Source of the DNA: Diphasiastrum complanatum | Taxonomy: Eukaryota; Streptophyta; Lycopodiopsida; Lycopodiales; Lycopodiaceae | NCBI GenBank assembly: GCA_029204225.1 | Contig: MU835903.1 | Span: 1-35,215 of the forward strand | Direction: 5' to 3' | Length of the DNA: 35,215 bases | Part shown: positions 10,833-20,436 of the stretch, piece after piece | How the letters are laid out: every line of letters starts with the position of its first letter | Numbering within the stretch: the first letter of the stretch is position 1 | The notes under the pieces: generated by a model | The model's input: the letters and a program-made list of their open reading frames with translations, nothing else | Databases searched by the model: none | Told to the model about the DNA's origin: nothing | Position numbers and translations under genes: made by a program

Positions 10833-11478
10833 TGATTGGATGCTTGCTTAACAATCTATCAAAAAACTAGACACAAAAAAGTTGATCTAGATTGGCAATT
10901 TGACAAACAACAAGCATTAACAATCAAAAGCATTGATAAACATTGAAATCCGAGACCACACGTGTGTACTACAGGCTGTAGTACGGCCTTCAACCTGAGA
11001 AACAAGCAGAAATTGATTTGGTTTCGTTTGGATCACAAAAACTCAATGTACATAGTGAACTAGCTTGAGATTGCCAATGAGCTCCAAAAATTTTCTATCT
11101 TCTCACTATGGAGAGAGGGAATACATAGCAAATTCGACTTCCTTCTTGAAGTTAGGTGGATTTCTAGCATGTAATAAGGAAGTTAACTCACTCTCCTTGA
11201 CCTAAAATGAAACCCTAGTCTATTTCCTAGAGTTATGCTTGGTAGGTAGTTAGTTGGTCAAATTTTCACCTTAAACTTAGGTGTAGGTCCTATAAAGTAG
11301 GGATGACCACCAAATAGACATGACCAACTCTCTTGAATTGACCTAACCTACATTAGGATGGGCTTCCCATGTGGCATCATGGCCTCACATGTGTGGGACC
11401 CACTTGTGTACACAATTTACACTATTCTACATGGTTTTTGATCAAGCTAGATTTGCCAATTTTTGGCAATTCTTCACA
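10833..11478 (-). repeat. Copia 5' LTR
   Basis: 646 bp, aligned to 7328-7973 without gaps and with 7 substitutions. The similarity continues 17 bp past the expected LTR end into 10816-10832 with one mismatch, which LTR duplication alone does not explain. Confidence 0.85.
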
Positions 11479-11552
11479 CACTCTAGAATTGGTAGCACCT
11501 TCAAATCACTCACTAAAAATGGCTTCTCCACCAAATATATCCTGCAAACAAA
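11479..11552 (-). other. Start of the interior of another minus-strand LTR element
   Basis: On the minus strand this follows the primer site at 11553-11564 and reads like the first bases of a Copia interior. It is cut off at 11478 by the LTR of the Copia derivative. The rest of the element was not recognised. Confidence 0.4.
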
Positions 11553-11564
11553 GCTCTGACACCA
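11553..11564 (-). other. Primer binding site variant (initiator tRNA-Met)
   Basis: On the minus strand the 12-mer is TGGTGTCAGAGC, one base different from the standard TGGTATCAGAGC. It directly follows an LTR-like end, TTTTTTCACA. Confidence 0.6.
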
Positions 11565-12190
11565 TGTGAAAAAATCATATCACAAAGATCTAATTATGCC
11601 CTTTGATCTTTGGCTAACATGGAAAGTACATCTAGCATCATCAACAATGTAGAAATATTGCCTCTACCACACATAGAAGATGTAAACTCAACAAGAACTT
11701 GACAAAATCACTTATGTATCATAATTTGTTGTTCCAGTCCATACAACAGCCATACAACAATAGTAATCACATGTGTGGATCCATAACATAAGAAAAAATA
11801 GCATTCTACACACAAGATTTCACTATATCACCACCAAGATGCAAAACCAAAGAGATATCTCCCATAAGAATGAATGAGAACAGAATGAGAGAGATGAAAT
11901 GCTCCCACACTTGTACCCTATTTATAGCATCCCTTTGCCTCTTTTGGATGCTCTTGCACAAGCTTATCAACTTATGGAAAGTTCTAGATCCATTCCAGAC
12001 CCTAGATCTAACATGACTAGATTCAATGCACCTCTAACAACCAATTAGATTAGGTCTATATTTGACCTTATCAACATGCCTAATTTTAAAAAAAATAGTA
12101 AATCAACTTTCTTAGTCAGTATTAACATTGTAAAGTTTATCTCTAAGTTTAGTGTGCATATTGGCCAAAATTGCCAAATAAACTTAACAT
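11565..12190 (-). mobile_element. Isolated 5' LTR of a minus-strand element
   Basis: The right-hand neighbour of the primer site behaves like an LTR: it ends in CACA on the minus strand and carries a clear TATA box, TATAAATA, at 11936-11929. The outer boundary is not certain because no second copy is present; 12190 is the last plausible point before unrelated sequence. Confidence 0.5.
11929..11936 (-). promoter_or_regulatory. TATA box in the isolated LTR
   Basis: TATAAATA on the minus strand, inside the LTR and about 365 bp upstream of the primer site. This suits an RNA polymerase II LTR promoter. Confidence 0.45.
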
Positions 12191-12298
12191 GTAACTAGTT
12201 GACAATTTCTCATAACCTCGCCGTTCTACCCAAGGACATGACGTTGATTGGCTACGCAATGCCCTTAGAGAAGCCATTGCAAAAAAACGAGGAAGTAA

Positions 12299-12306
12299 GA
12301 GAGAGA

Positions 12307-12395
<89 letters not shown>
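12299..12395. repeat. (GA)n microsatellite
   Basis: About 97 bp of GA dinucleotides, uninterrupted from 12311. It creates Arg-Glu or Ser-Leu repeat frames on both strands that are not genes. Confidence 0.97.
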
Positions 12396-12400
<5 letters not shown>

Positions 12401-12570
12401 AAGGGGGTGCGATTTTCATGTAAGCTATGTACATCATTCACATGTTTAACTTTTTCTATGTATTTTCTTGATATCACGCGATGTACAGAGCAATATAGCT
12501 TGGAACATGAAGTCATCAATCAATATTTATTATTTCCCACATTTTGTTCTTTCTCGTTTAGTACAAAAAA

Positions 12571-13338
12571 TACAATGCATTGTGGATGCATGGACGACAT
12601 TTTCGTATGGATCACATTGACAAAAATACAAACACCTCCGATTGTGGAGTCATGGCAAATTTTACCCAAGAGAGTCGAGGAAACACGGCTGACATCAATT
12701 TACTCTCTTCTCAACTTGATTATTGTGGGACAATCAATGACATCCTTGAAGTTGGATTTAGGCAATTCAGTTTTTTCATATTTGATGTCAAATGGCTCAA
12801 AGTTATTTGCAATGGTCCCAATGCAATGTGAGGAAAGATGAGAGTGGTTATTTTGCCATTGACTCCACCAAGCTTTGGACAGATCAAAGCGATACATTTG
12901 TTTTTCCTTAGCAATGTGAGCAGGTACATATGTCTTCAAGTAGTCAATGCTCTTTTGTTGTCAAATCAATTGATTGTAGTATATAAAAAATGTAAATTGT
13001 GTGTATACTCAAGCGAGTGTAACATAGCTATAGCTACTAATTACGAGTCAATGTTTATGGAAACATCGATCAATTACAGGTGGTCTTTCACCCTGACCGT
13101 TCACATCCCAGATGGGGGTCCGTGATTCAAGTTGCTCCTCGAAGTAGAAGAATTTTTTAGAATACAGACGTCGTGGAGGACATGGCATTGCCAGCTGATG
13201 CACCTAAACAAAATCATGATGATGGACTCAATGACAGATTTTCAGAGGATCATGTGCATGCTTCACAAGGAAATGATGATATTGAGCGTGATGCATTGTC
13301 GTTGGATGGATCGATGTCACCTGACATAGCTTCTTGAT
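12571..13338 (+). pseudogene. CACTA (En/Spm) transposase C-terminal domain (DUF4216-like), broken
   Basis: Reading 12571-12831 gives TNTSDCGVMANF, then LDYCGTINDILEV and FFIFDVKWLKV, in the order and spacing of the DUF4216 domain found downstream of TNP2 in plant CACTA transposases (NSGV, YYG.I.DI.E, FKC.W). A one-base shift near 12830 continues it as KDESGYFAIDSTKLW, then a stop, then CEQV, matching the end of the domain. After about 120 non-coding bases the acidic tail follows (13079-13338), preceded by a possible acceptor (TTACAG). The shift and at least two in-frame stops make it non-functional. The TNP2 catalytic part is missing. Confidence 0.6.
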
Positions 13339-13884
13339 CTCCCTCATTGTCACCATCGACATTAGCCTGTGAAAATCAGCTTATAAATAATGAAGCTATA
13401 GGAGATATTTAGGTAGAATTAGAGATAGACTCGTTTAGTTTGACGAATTTGTCACATGATGATGTCAGCAAATGATAACAAGGAATTAGCAAATGAATAA
13501 GTGCAACCTATTGTTATATTAATTACATTGCTCAGAGAGGTAATTGCACTTTATTATTTGATTAGTCGATATCAAACAAAAAGTTGACGCATGTGAGTAA
13601 ACAAATTGTGGTCATGATATTGTCGTGATACATAAATTAGCCCTTTTTAGGAATCTGCCTATAACCCTCCTTATGAACCTCTATATAACTCTCAGTTAGT
13701 AGGGATTTTTTAAATGTCCTGGGCCTCCCTATAATCCTCCCTACAAGCCTTTGAAAAATACGTTCACATTTGTAAGGCTTATACTGAGGCCACCCTACGG
13801 ACTCACGCTTGAGCTTTTCGCTTCCCCCATGCCACTTTTTTTATTCTGTCTTTAAAAAAAAATGCTCAAAAAAAGTGCTAGAAA
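13339..13884 (+). other. Subterminal region of the CACTA remnant
   Basis: Non-coding. It contains repeated CCTCCCTATAATCC-like motifs (CTATAACCCTCCTTATG, CTATAATCCTCCCTACA), the kind of short repeated motif CACTA elements carry near their ends for transposase binding. Confidence 0.4.
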
Positions 13885-13904
13885 TCACGCGTCTTGTTGT
13901 AGTG
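13885..13904 (+). repeat. CACTA right terminal inverted repeat
   Basis: On the minus strand the end reads CACTACAACAAGACGCGTGA, a typical CACTACAA-type terminus. It lies about 570 bp downstream of the transposase remnant in the right orientation. The matching left end was not found, so the element is truncated on the left, probably near the (GA)n tract. The 3 bases after it (CAT) may be half of a target duplication. Confidence 0.65.
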
Positions 13905-13924
13905 CATTGGTTAACAAACTAGAA

Positions 13925-14150
13925 GACATCATAAGAGAATAATAAACATTTTGTTCATCCTCATCTAAAGTGAGATTGTCTTGTTTCATTTCTGGCCTTT
14001 TTTTTCCTTTTAAAACATTCACTAGCAAAGTGTCCTTTCATGCCACAATAAAAACACTTTAGCTTTAACTTATGTCTCTACTTACCATCAAAAGAAGAAG
14101 CCTCACCATGATCCAAGTTGCCTTCCTTGAGCCCTTTGTCTTTTAACTTG
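13925..14150 (-). pseudogene. Copia gag zinc-knuckle remnant
   Basis: On the minus strand the frame reads FKLKDKGLKEGNLDHGEASS, then, after an in-frame stop (TAG) in a DGK-like stretch, a CCHC knuckle CFYCGMKGHFASEC at 14056-14015, then KRKK and an acidic tail (LDEDEQNVYY). Spacing and flanking basic residues match plant Copia gag. No gag N-terminus or protease is next to it. The CACTA end at 13904 lies within 25 bp, so the CACTA may have inserted here. Confidence 0.6.
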
Positions 14151-14600
14151 AAAACTAGCACGAACATAAGCAACTCAAAACCTAAAAGTATAACAACCTT
14201 GCATATTAACCCTTCCACCATCATTTTCCACAAACCGCTTCACCCATATAACATGAAATCTTTACATATTAATTCCACTTTGGTCAACTAAATATTGATC
14301 AAACTAGAACACATAAGCTACACTAAAATGTTTCCTCAAGAGGAAAGAAACACAAAAATTGAGACTTTCTTATTTAAGATTCACCTTGAAAGAAGATAAG
14401 AGTGATGAGTAGCAACTTGTACAATGCAAAACCTATTATTGCACATTAACTTAATAAACAAAACTATGAAAGTAATAAAGAACAAGAGGAGAGAGCAAAA
14501 GGAAAAAGGAAAAAGGAGACTTGAGGATGTAAGGCTCAACAATTTGGAAGTGGAATCGCTTGCATTAAAATTCAAAGGATTTGAGTAGTGTTAGGGTACA
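14151..14600. other. No recognisable gene
   Basis: AT-rich DNA with an A/G-rich patch (about 14460-14525). No open frame or repeat of note. Confidence 0.4.
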
Positions 14601-17470
14601 CTTTTAGTGAGGTGCCACCCTTTTATTGGCCACTTCAAGCCTCAAGTTTAGTGATATCATCCACAATTTGAGATTAATACCTATTTTAAATTAATACCTT
14701 GTCGTTATAATTGATTTGTTATATGTATCAACAATGAATTTAGCTTATGTTTGTAAAAGTGCCAGTTTAAGGCACATATTTTGTTTTCTACAAGCTCTAC
14801 TCTTAGTGAACATTGACTATATATTGGGACACTTGAATATTTTCATAACAATTGGAAAAACTACAATCTTGTCAATAATTTGGAAACCATTTTTGTAATC
14901 CAACTTAAGAAGCTCGATAACATAGGCCTAGCTATAGCTATTTATAAGACATTTGAGCTCAATTGGCTAAAACATGATATACCTAATACTTGTTAAAATT
15001 GTCACAACTTTAGCTGATAGTTTTTTGGTCATATGAATAGAAGTTGTTGTCGCCACTTGGAAAAATGATTTAGGAAGTCCAATAGGTTATCATATAATAA
15101 TTTAGATATGAAAAATGAGTCCACACATCATTTTAATTAGCATGTTTTTGGTGCCTAGTAGGACCCACCAATTGTATGATGAGAATTAGGGTTAATGAGT
15201 GGTTCTCGCATTTTGATGCTAGGTTGAGGATTATCATAAAAGGTCCAAACCCTTAAAGATCTGATTAAGGTTGTGACTATATATATCTCATGTTACTCTT
15301 CACTTTCACAATCAAGAGCTTGAGTTTGCCTCCTCTCCAAGACATTGTTGTTGTGTGGTATTTCCTATGTTTTGTAGCTTTGACCTATAAGATTTTGAAT
15401 TTAGAACTTGTCGCTATGTGGTATGCTAGAAAGATATTTTAGTTCTTTAAATGGTGGCTCTAAGATTACAAATTATATTATTATTTTATAATTTTAGTTT
15501 ATTATTGATTTTCTTCCATTATGATTCTTTTAAAATTTGATATCGTTCACAAAAGCTATGGTACCATTTATAATAGAACAGTCCTAGCATGTTTTCTTAA
15601 TCTTGAAGTCACGGGTCTAATAGTTGCGCTTATCAAAATTTTATGCTATATACAAACAAATTTATATGTGAAATATTTTATCAAAAATATTGTTGTATTT
15701 CTAGTATTTTAGAAATAATAAAAAGTTTTAATCTATTTTCTAAAGTATGTTATATAATTTATTATGTTTTTTATTTTAAGTTAAACTTGCTAGCTCTTGA
15801 AGCTCGTCTTCAAATTCTAGAATACTTATTATATCATTTGATAATATTATAGATATGCTATCTTGTTCATTACTTTGAATCATTATTAGAATTTTATTTG
15901 TCAATGTCTTTTTTTTGTAGTAATATGTTAATTATATGTTGTTTTATTCATTCTCGATATATTTTATATTTGCATATTCATGTATATAAAATTTAATGTC
16001 TTCTCTTGATTTAATAAAATGTTTGAGTATACATTCACATGTTTTTGTTTTTATTTTTGTTGAATATTAAATATTGTTTTATTTTTTAAAGTATGTTTTT
16101 TAGTAATATGTTGAAAAAAAATAAAAGCTTTCTATATAATGAGTGGGATGATAATTGGTGAATCTTATTAATCGTTTTATTTCATATAAGTACTTATCTA
16201 ATTGATCCATAAAATTTTACTTTCACTTGTTTTCTTGTGTTTTTAATATGTTATGTTTGCGCCAATACTCATAAAATGTCATTTACTCAATTGATATTAG
16301 TCAATAGATATATGTGCCAATTGACCGCTTCACTATGTTTTATAATCGATATCTATAAACATATAAAAATATTTGGTTAATATAAAAGTTGTAATTAGTT
16401 TTAACGGGTTTTGATTTACGTGATTTGAATTTAATGATTTACATCATTGACATCTAGATTTGTTTTATAGATCTAATTTCATGACATAGTTTAGTATATA
16501 ATATGGCCAATTTGTACTAGTTATCATTTGTAAATCTATGTGTGCTTTTCACAACATTAATATTGTTAGATGATATTGTACTATATTGCGATTTTCATAT
16601 TTTGGATGAAAATGTGTCCAACATTCTGGTCTTTATCATTCAAGTATGTGTGATAATGTTTAGAATGTGAAAAGAAAAATTCATATTTACATTTACTTAC
16701 TTTAATTTTTGATAATTTTCAAACGCAAGAAGTTCTACAATACTAGACTTATTTTTGTTGTACTAGATTAAAAAATAGTTGATACATAATGATGATCAAC
16801 TATAGAGATTATAGAATATATATTTTAAAAAATAGCTATATTTTATTTTTATATAGTTCATAAAATCTATTTTCATGTCATAATATCCATGACAATGACA
16901 ATGTTTGTAATTTGATAGGTTGTAAACTTAATATAGATTTTATACATTTTCATACCATAAAAATACTATATCTTATATAATATTGATTCTTTTGATATAT
17001 TTAACATACATGTAGATTATTTATCATTTTTATCTTATTTCTCATTTTAGCGAAAAATTTAATTGAACTTACTCTATAATAAAAATCAAATTATTAACAT
17101 ATTTTAAATATAATCTTTGTTTTTTGTAACTAATATAGTATTTTTTGTAGTTCAAATTTTTTTATTTTTAAATACTTAAAAAAATTAATAAATTAATATA
17201 ATATATATGGGTATTTTAAATCATAATTTTTAATACACAAGCTTTCAATTTTTTCTTAAATAAAAAAGTGTGACATCATGTTATTGTATTTATCAAAAAA
17301 CATAATTCAATATCTAAAAAATATATAATCACATGTTTAATTTTAATTAAAAACTAACAAACAAAATAAGAGTTTGAATGTATGAAACAATAAAAAATTT
17401 TAAATCAAATATGTTAAATTATTATATTATTGTCAATAATATTCATAATTAACACTAGAGTTGTTTTCAA
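14601..17470. other. Very AT-rich intergenic block
   Basis: Nearly 3 kb of DNA that becomes extremely AT-rich from about 15480, with long A/T runs and no frame above 70 codons. At 15280-15290 a TATATATAT box is followed by CT-rich sequence, which could be a remnant LTR promoter. I see no organellar gene fragments in it. The AT enrichment ends sharply at the palindrome at 17471. Confidence 0.5.
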
Positions 17471-17502
17471 CACATTTTTGTGCGCGTGCGCACAAAAGTG
17501 TG
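17471..17502. repeat. 32-bp near-perfect palindrome
   Basis: Arms of 15 nt (CACATTTTTGTGCGC and GCGCACAAAAGTGTG) pair with a single mismatch around a 2-nt centre (GT). The core holds CG-rich sequence in an otherwise AT-rich stretch. It is not followed by a T run that would suggest a terminator. Confidence 0.9.
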
Positions 17503-18049
17503 CATAAAACCCTTGCTCACTTGACATTTCAATCTTTCAATGTATATAGAACTAGACTTGACTCTTCATTGTGTTACTGGAAGACTTAAATTTTTTTCTC
17601 TCAATTGATGACGCCCTCGAAAAACTTCAATTTTCAGCACTTTCCAACACTTCACATAGGTAACTTTACATGCACGGATATATCTCTATAGGACTCCAAA
17701 CCTAAATCTTTTTTTATAGACATGTTTCCGTGGTCATAAAGGATTTTTGAAAATAGATAGCCAAAGAAAGAATTGTAAAAGGCACTTCCAAAAGAACTAA
17801 AACTTTTTAGCACCTTTATTTTTCAATACTTTTTAGCACTTGACATGGATAACTTTAGATGCACATTTTGAATTTTGTTCCTACAATTTTCTTTCTCTAG
17901 ATTTTTAATTGTTTGAATTTGCTTGTCCTCATAGCCAAATTGCTTTGATTATTGAGGATGACAATTTGATTCTTGATTTTTCCTCTTAATTAGAATTGCA
18001 TAGTTGATTGTGACCACCATACAAAATTTTGACTTTATCATTTGAGAGA
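17503..18049. other. No recognisable gene
   Basis: AT-rich sequence. A short motif (AGCACTT..ACAT.G.TAACTTTA.ATGCAC) occurs twice, about 195 bp apart (near 17636 and 17830), but not as a clean repeat. Confidence 0.4.
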
Positions 18050-18126
18050 CTCATTTGGTTCCAACTCGTTTCAAGTGTCAACTCATTTGGTTACCACATA
18101 TTTCAAGTGTCAACTCATCCATTTGG
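18050..18126. repeat. 32-bp tandem repeat, 2.4 copies
   Basis: Units at 18050-18081 and 18082-18113 start CTCATTTGGTT and end TTCAAGTGTCAA. A partial third unit follows. Confidence 0.75.
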
Positions 18127-18520
18127 CCATTATCTACAGTTAGAGTTTATTGTTCCAATTGAGCATCACTTGCATTGACAATATCATCGTTTTGATCAAA
18201 ATATACATCATCGAATAAAAAACCATGGTTTTATGTATCTTGATTTACAGTTTTTCATATTTAACTATTCATGATGTTAGGCTTCAACTTCGCTTAAAAG
18301 TAGTTTAGGTAAACACTATTTTTTATGAATGTTGTTCTTTATTTCTTTGCACTCCTGAACAATCTCTTGACAATGAATCACTTGACCCATCATTTTTTTG
18401 TGTTCCTAGATTACTAGTTTTTTTCAATTGAATTATAGGTGCTTTATTTTTATCCTTCAACTTTTCTACTGGCATATTTGCAGTGAGGCAATTCTATGGA
18501 TGATTTGGATGGTATAAAAT
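18127..18520. other. Unassigned stretch with coding-like minus frame
   Basis: A 50-codon minus frame (18475-18323, starting MPVEKLKDKNK) and adjacent minus frames near 18100-18230 lack stops for longer than expected in such AT-rich DNA. No family was recognised. It may be a decayed transposon gene. Confidence 0.2.
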
Positions 18521-18544
18521 CACACACACACACACACACACACA
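18521..18544. repeat. (CA)n microsatellite
   Basis: 24 bp of uninterrupted CA. Confidence 0.95.
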
Positions 18545-18658
18545 TTCACATTTGGTGCATGTCTTTCCTTTTACCTTTGATATAGAATTGTTCTACTACA
18601 TCTTAGTACTCATGGCAAGCTAGCTCAACTTACTATTTTGGAAAACTTTTGCTAAGAA

Positions 18659-18828
18659 TTATAATCATATGCATATAAGTAATAGCTACTAGGTTGTTGA
18701 ATGAAGGTTGGTTTATGTATGTGTTAAGACAAGCTCATTGAACTTTCTATAATTTTAATCATATGTATTTAAGTAGTAAATCTTGGGTATGGAGGCTTAC
18801 TTTACGCATGTATTAAGACAAGCTCATA
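18659..18828. repeat. Diverged tandem duplication (about 90 bp)
   Basis: Two copies share, in order, AATCATATG.AT..AAGTA, a GGTT/GGCTTA segment, and TTAAGACAAGCTCAT. The copies differ by substitutions and small gaps. Confidence 0.55.
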
Positions 18829-20265
18829 TAACCCTTATAAGTATTATTGTTTATTCATGTATATTGTAGGTTTTAATTTTGATGTAATCTAGTGATTGAT
18901 GTTTTTAGCTTGATATTTTACTAGGTTGTGGCTTAAAACAAAGTTTTAACAAGATGCGTACACTCATTTTTCTTCTTGTGAAAACTATCCGATAATAATA
19001 TTTTTAGGTCATATAATCAAAATATCTTAGTTAAAACATTTGATATTGTTTTGTTTTTTTTTGCATCAAATTAAGTAGGTGAGAAGGGTTGTTCACATAC
19101 AAGATTGAGATAGTTGAGTATTGAAAATGGTAAGACTTTGTATTGAAATTTGAGTTTTTCCAAATAGAGCAAAAATGTTGTCCATTGTATAGAGTGAGTT
19201 GGATAGAGTTGTTCATTGTGGTCACAAAGCGCAAGCTCACATTCTAGTTGCTCCAAACAACAAGGTATTTAACTTGGCCATATTTATAGACATTGTATAT
19301 AATAACTAGTGCGTACATGTGAAGTAGCTTGAATTGTTTACACGCTTAATAAAAAAAAAATTCTCAAGCAAGTTGTTAAGCATAGACCAACTTCTATTTG
19401 AAAGGGAAAGATGGCATTACAAGAGTTTGTCAACCTTGTTGATTGCATAATGCAAGTTGGTATAAGGTTTCTACTATGTAAACTTCTTGTTGGTAGCCTC
19501 CATGTATAACCATATATTTGGGATGGGCATATTCTGCACCATGACTGACTTCTCAATCATGATGCAACAACCATCTAATGGTGATGTTGGTTGACACCAC
19601 CATCTCTCCAAGATGGTAGTATATCTTCCAACCCTTAGATGCGTTGGCAACCCACCACTGTCACCATAGTAATAGTGCAAAATACATTGATCCACCATAT
19701 CAATATTTTATCTATCTGGTGTAGAAAAAGACAAGACAGACTTAAATATATTAACTTTCTCTCCACTCATCCATGATATGTAATAGGTATCCTTCATGAG
19801 GCGGGCTCTCGTTGGTACCATGTTGAGCTACGGGAGTGACGAAGCATGCTACAAGGTGGTAGCCAGCCTCAAATGAATGATACTTGACATAGCAATTGGA
19901 GATAGACGAGGCCATGCTATGGCCTATAATCAAACTTCTCTTGGCCAAGCACAAAATGCCACGTCCCATGTTTTCCCTCTTTCCAAGTGCTACGATGTAG
20001 CATAACATACATTATTTATGAGAGAAATTAATGTGGTACGAGTTTGGTATACCATATGTCTATCAAATCTCACCATGCTTTGGAAATTGGGCATTGGGGT
20101 TTTTTTTTTTAATCATTATCTTTGTTTTTTTCTTTCTTGTTCTATGGCTTTTGAGTTATCCTAAAAAAAACTTCTATTTTTAAAAGCTTGTTAGTTTACT
20201 TGAAAACTATGATTCATAAAAGGGCTATATGATTCTATTAAAAATTGTCAAAGATTTTATGATAT
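18829..20265. other. No recognisable gene; run of short minus frames
   Basis: Between 19338 and 20008 overlapping minus frames of 72-85 codons occur (for example 20008-19751). None has a motif I can place, and the plus strand there is about as open. This may be an old coding remnant with frameshifts, but I cannot assign it. Confidence 0.25.
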
Positions 20266-20429
20266 CTTTTTTTTCTTTTAACACAGTTATGCAACTAATG
20301 GTGGTTATATATATGGCCTAGCAACACCAAGCGAGGAGCAAGCTCATAAGATGTCACTACGTAGCGATTGAGATTCGAGCATGTGCCTTGCCGATCACAG
20401 TCAACAACTCTACCCATACACTTCACTGC
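20266..20429 (-). mobile_element. tRNA-derived SINE with A-rich tail and target duplication
   Basis: On the minus strand the 5' head resembles the D-arm to T-arm part of a tRNA: GGGTAGAGTTG (box A region), an anticodon-stem-like TTGACTGTGATCGG, then TGCTCGAATCTC, close to the box B consensus. About 100 bp of unrelated body follows and it ends in an A-rich tail (TTAAAAGAAAAAAAAG). A 7-bp direct repeat ATGATAT flanks it at 20259-20265 and 20430-20436. SINEs are transcribed by RNA polymerase III from these internal boxes. No intact acceptor stem is present, so it is not a tRNA gene. Confidence 0.6.
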
Positions 20430-20436
20430 ATGATAT

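Larger units (their letters stand above)
7328..11478 (-). mobile_element. Non-autonomous Copia retrotransposon (gag and protease kept, RT lost)
   Basis: Two 646-bp LTRs in direct orientation flank a 2.86-kb interior on the minus strand, shorter than the roughly 4 kb of a full Copia interior. The interior holds gag (10332-9403), then an ORF that starts as a Copia protease and ends near the integrase C-terminus (9440-8181). No RT or RNase H motif is found. The two LTRs differ at only 7 positions (about 1.1%), so insertion was fairly recent. No primer binding site next to the 5' LTR and no matching 5-bp target duplication could be identified. Confidence 0.85.

Noticed and set aside
12199-12519. 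Long Arg-Glu and Ser-Leu repeat frames on both strands
   Set aside because: They are produced by the (GA)n microsatellite, not by a gene.
14601-17470. Organellar DNA insertion suggested by extreme AT content
   Set aside because: No plastid or mitochondrial gene fragment was recognised; AT content alone is not evidence.
20340-20429. Possible tRNA gene on the minus strand
   Set aside because: The D- and T-arm resemblance is real, but there is no acceptor stem, and an A-rich tail and flanking repeat are present, so a SINE fits better.
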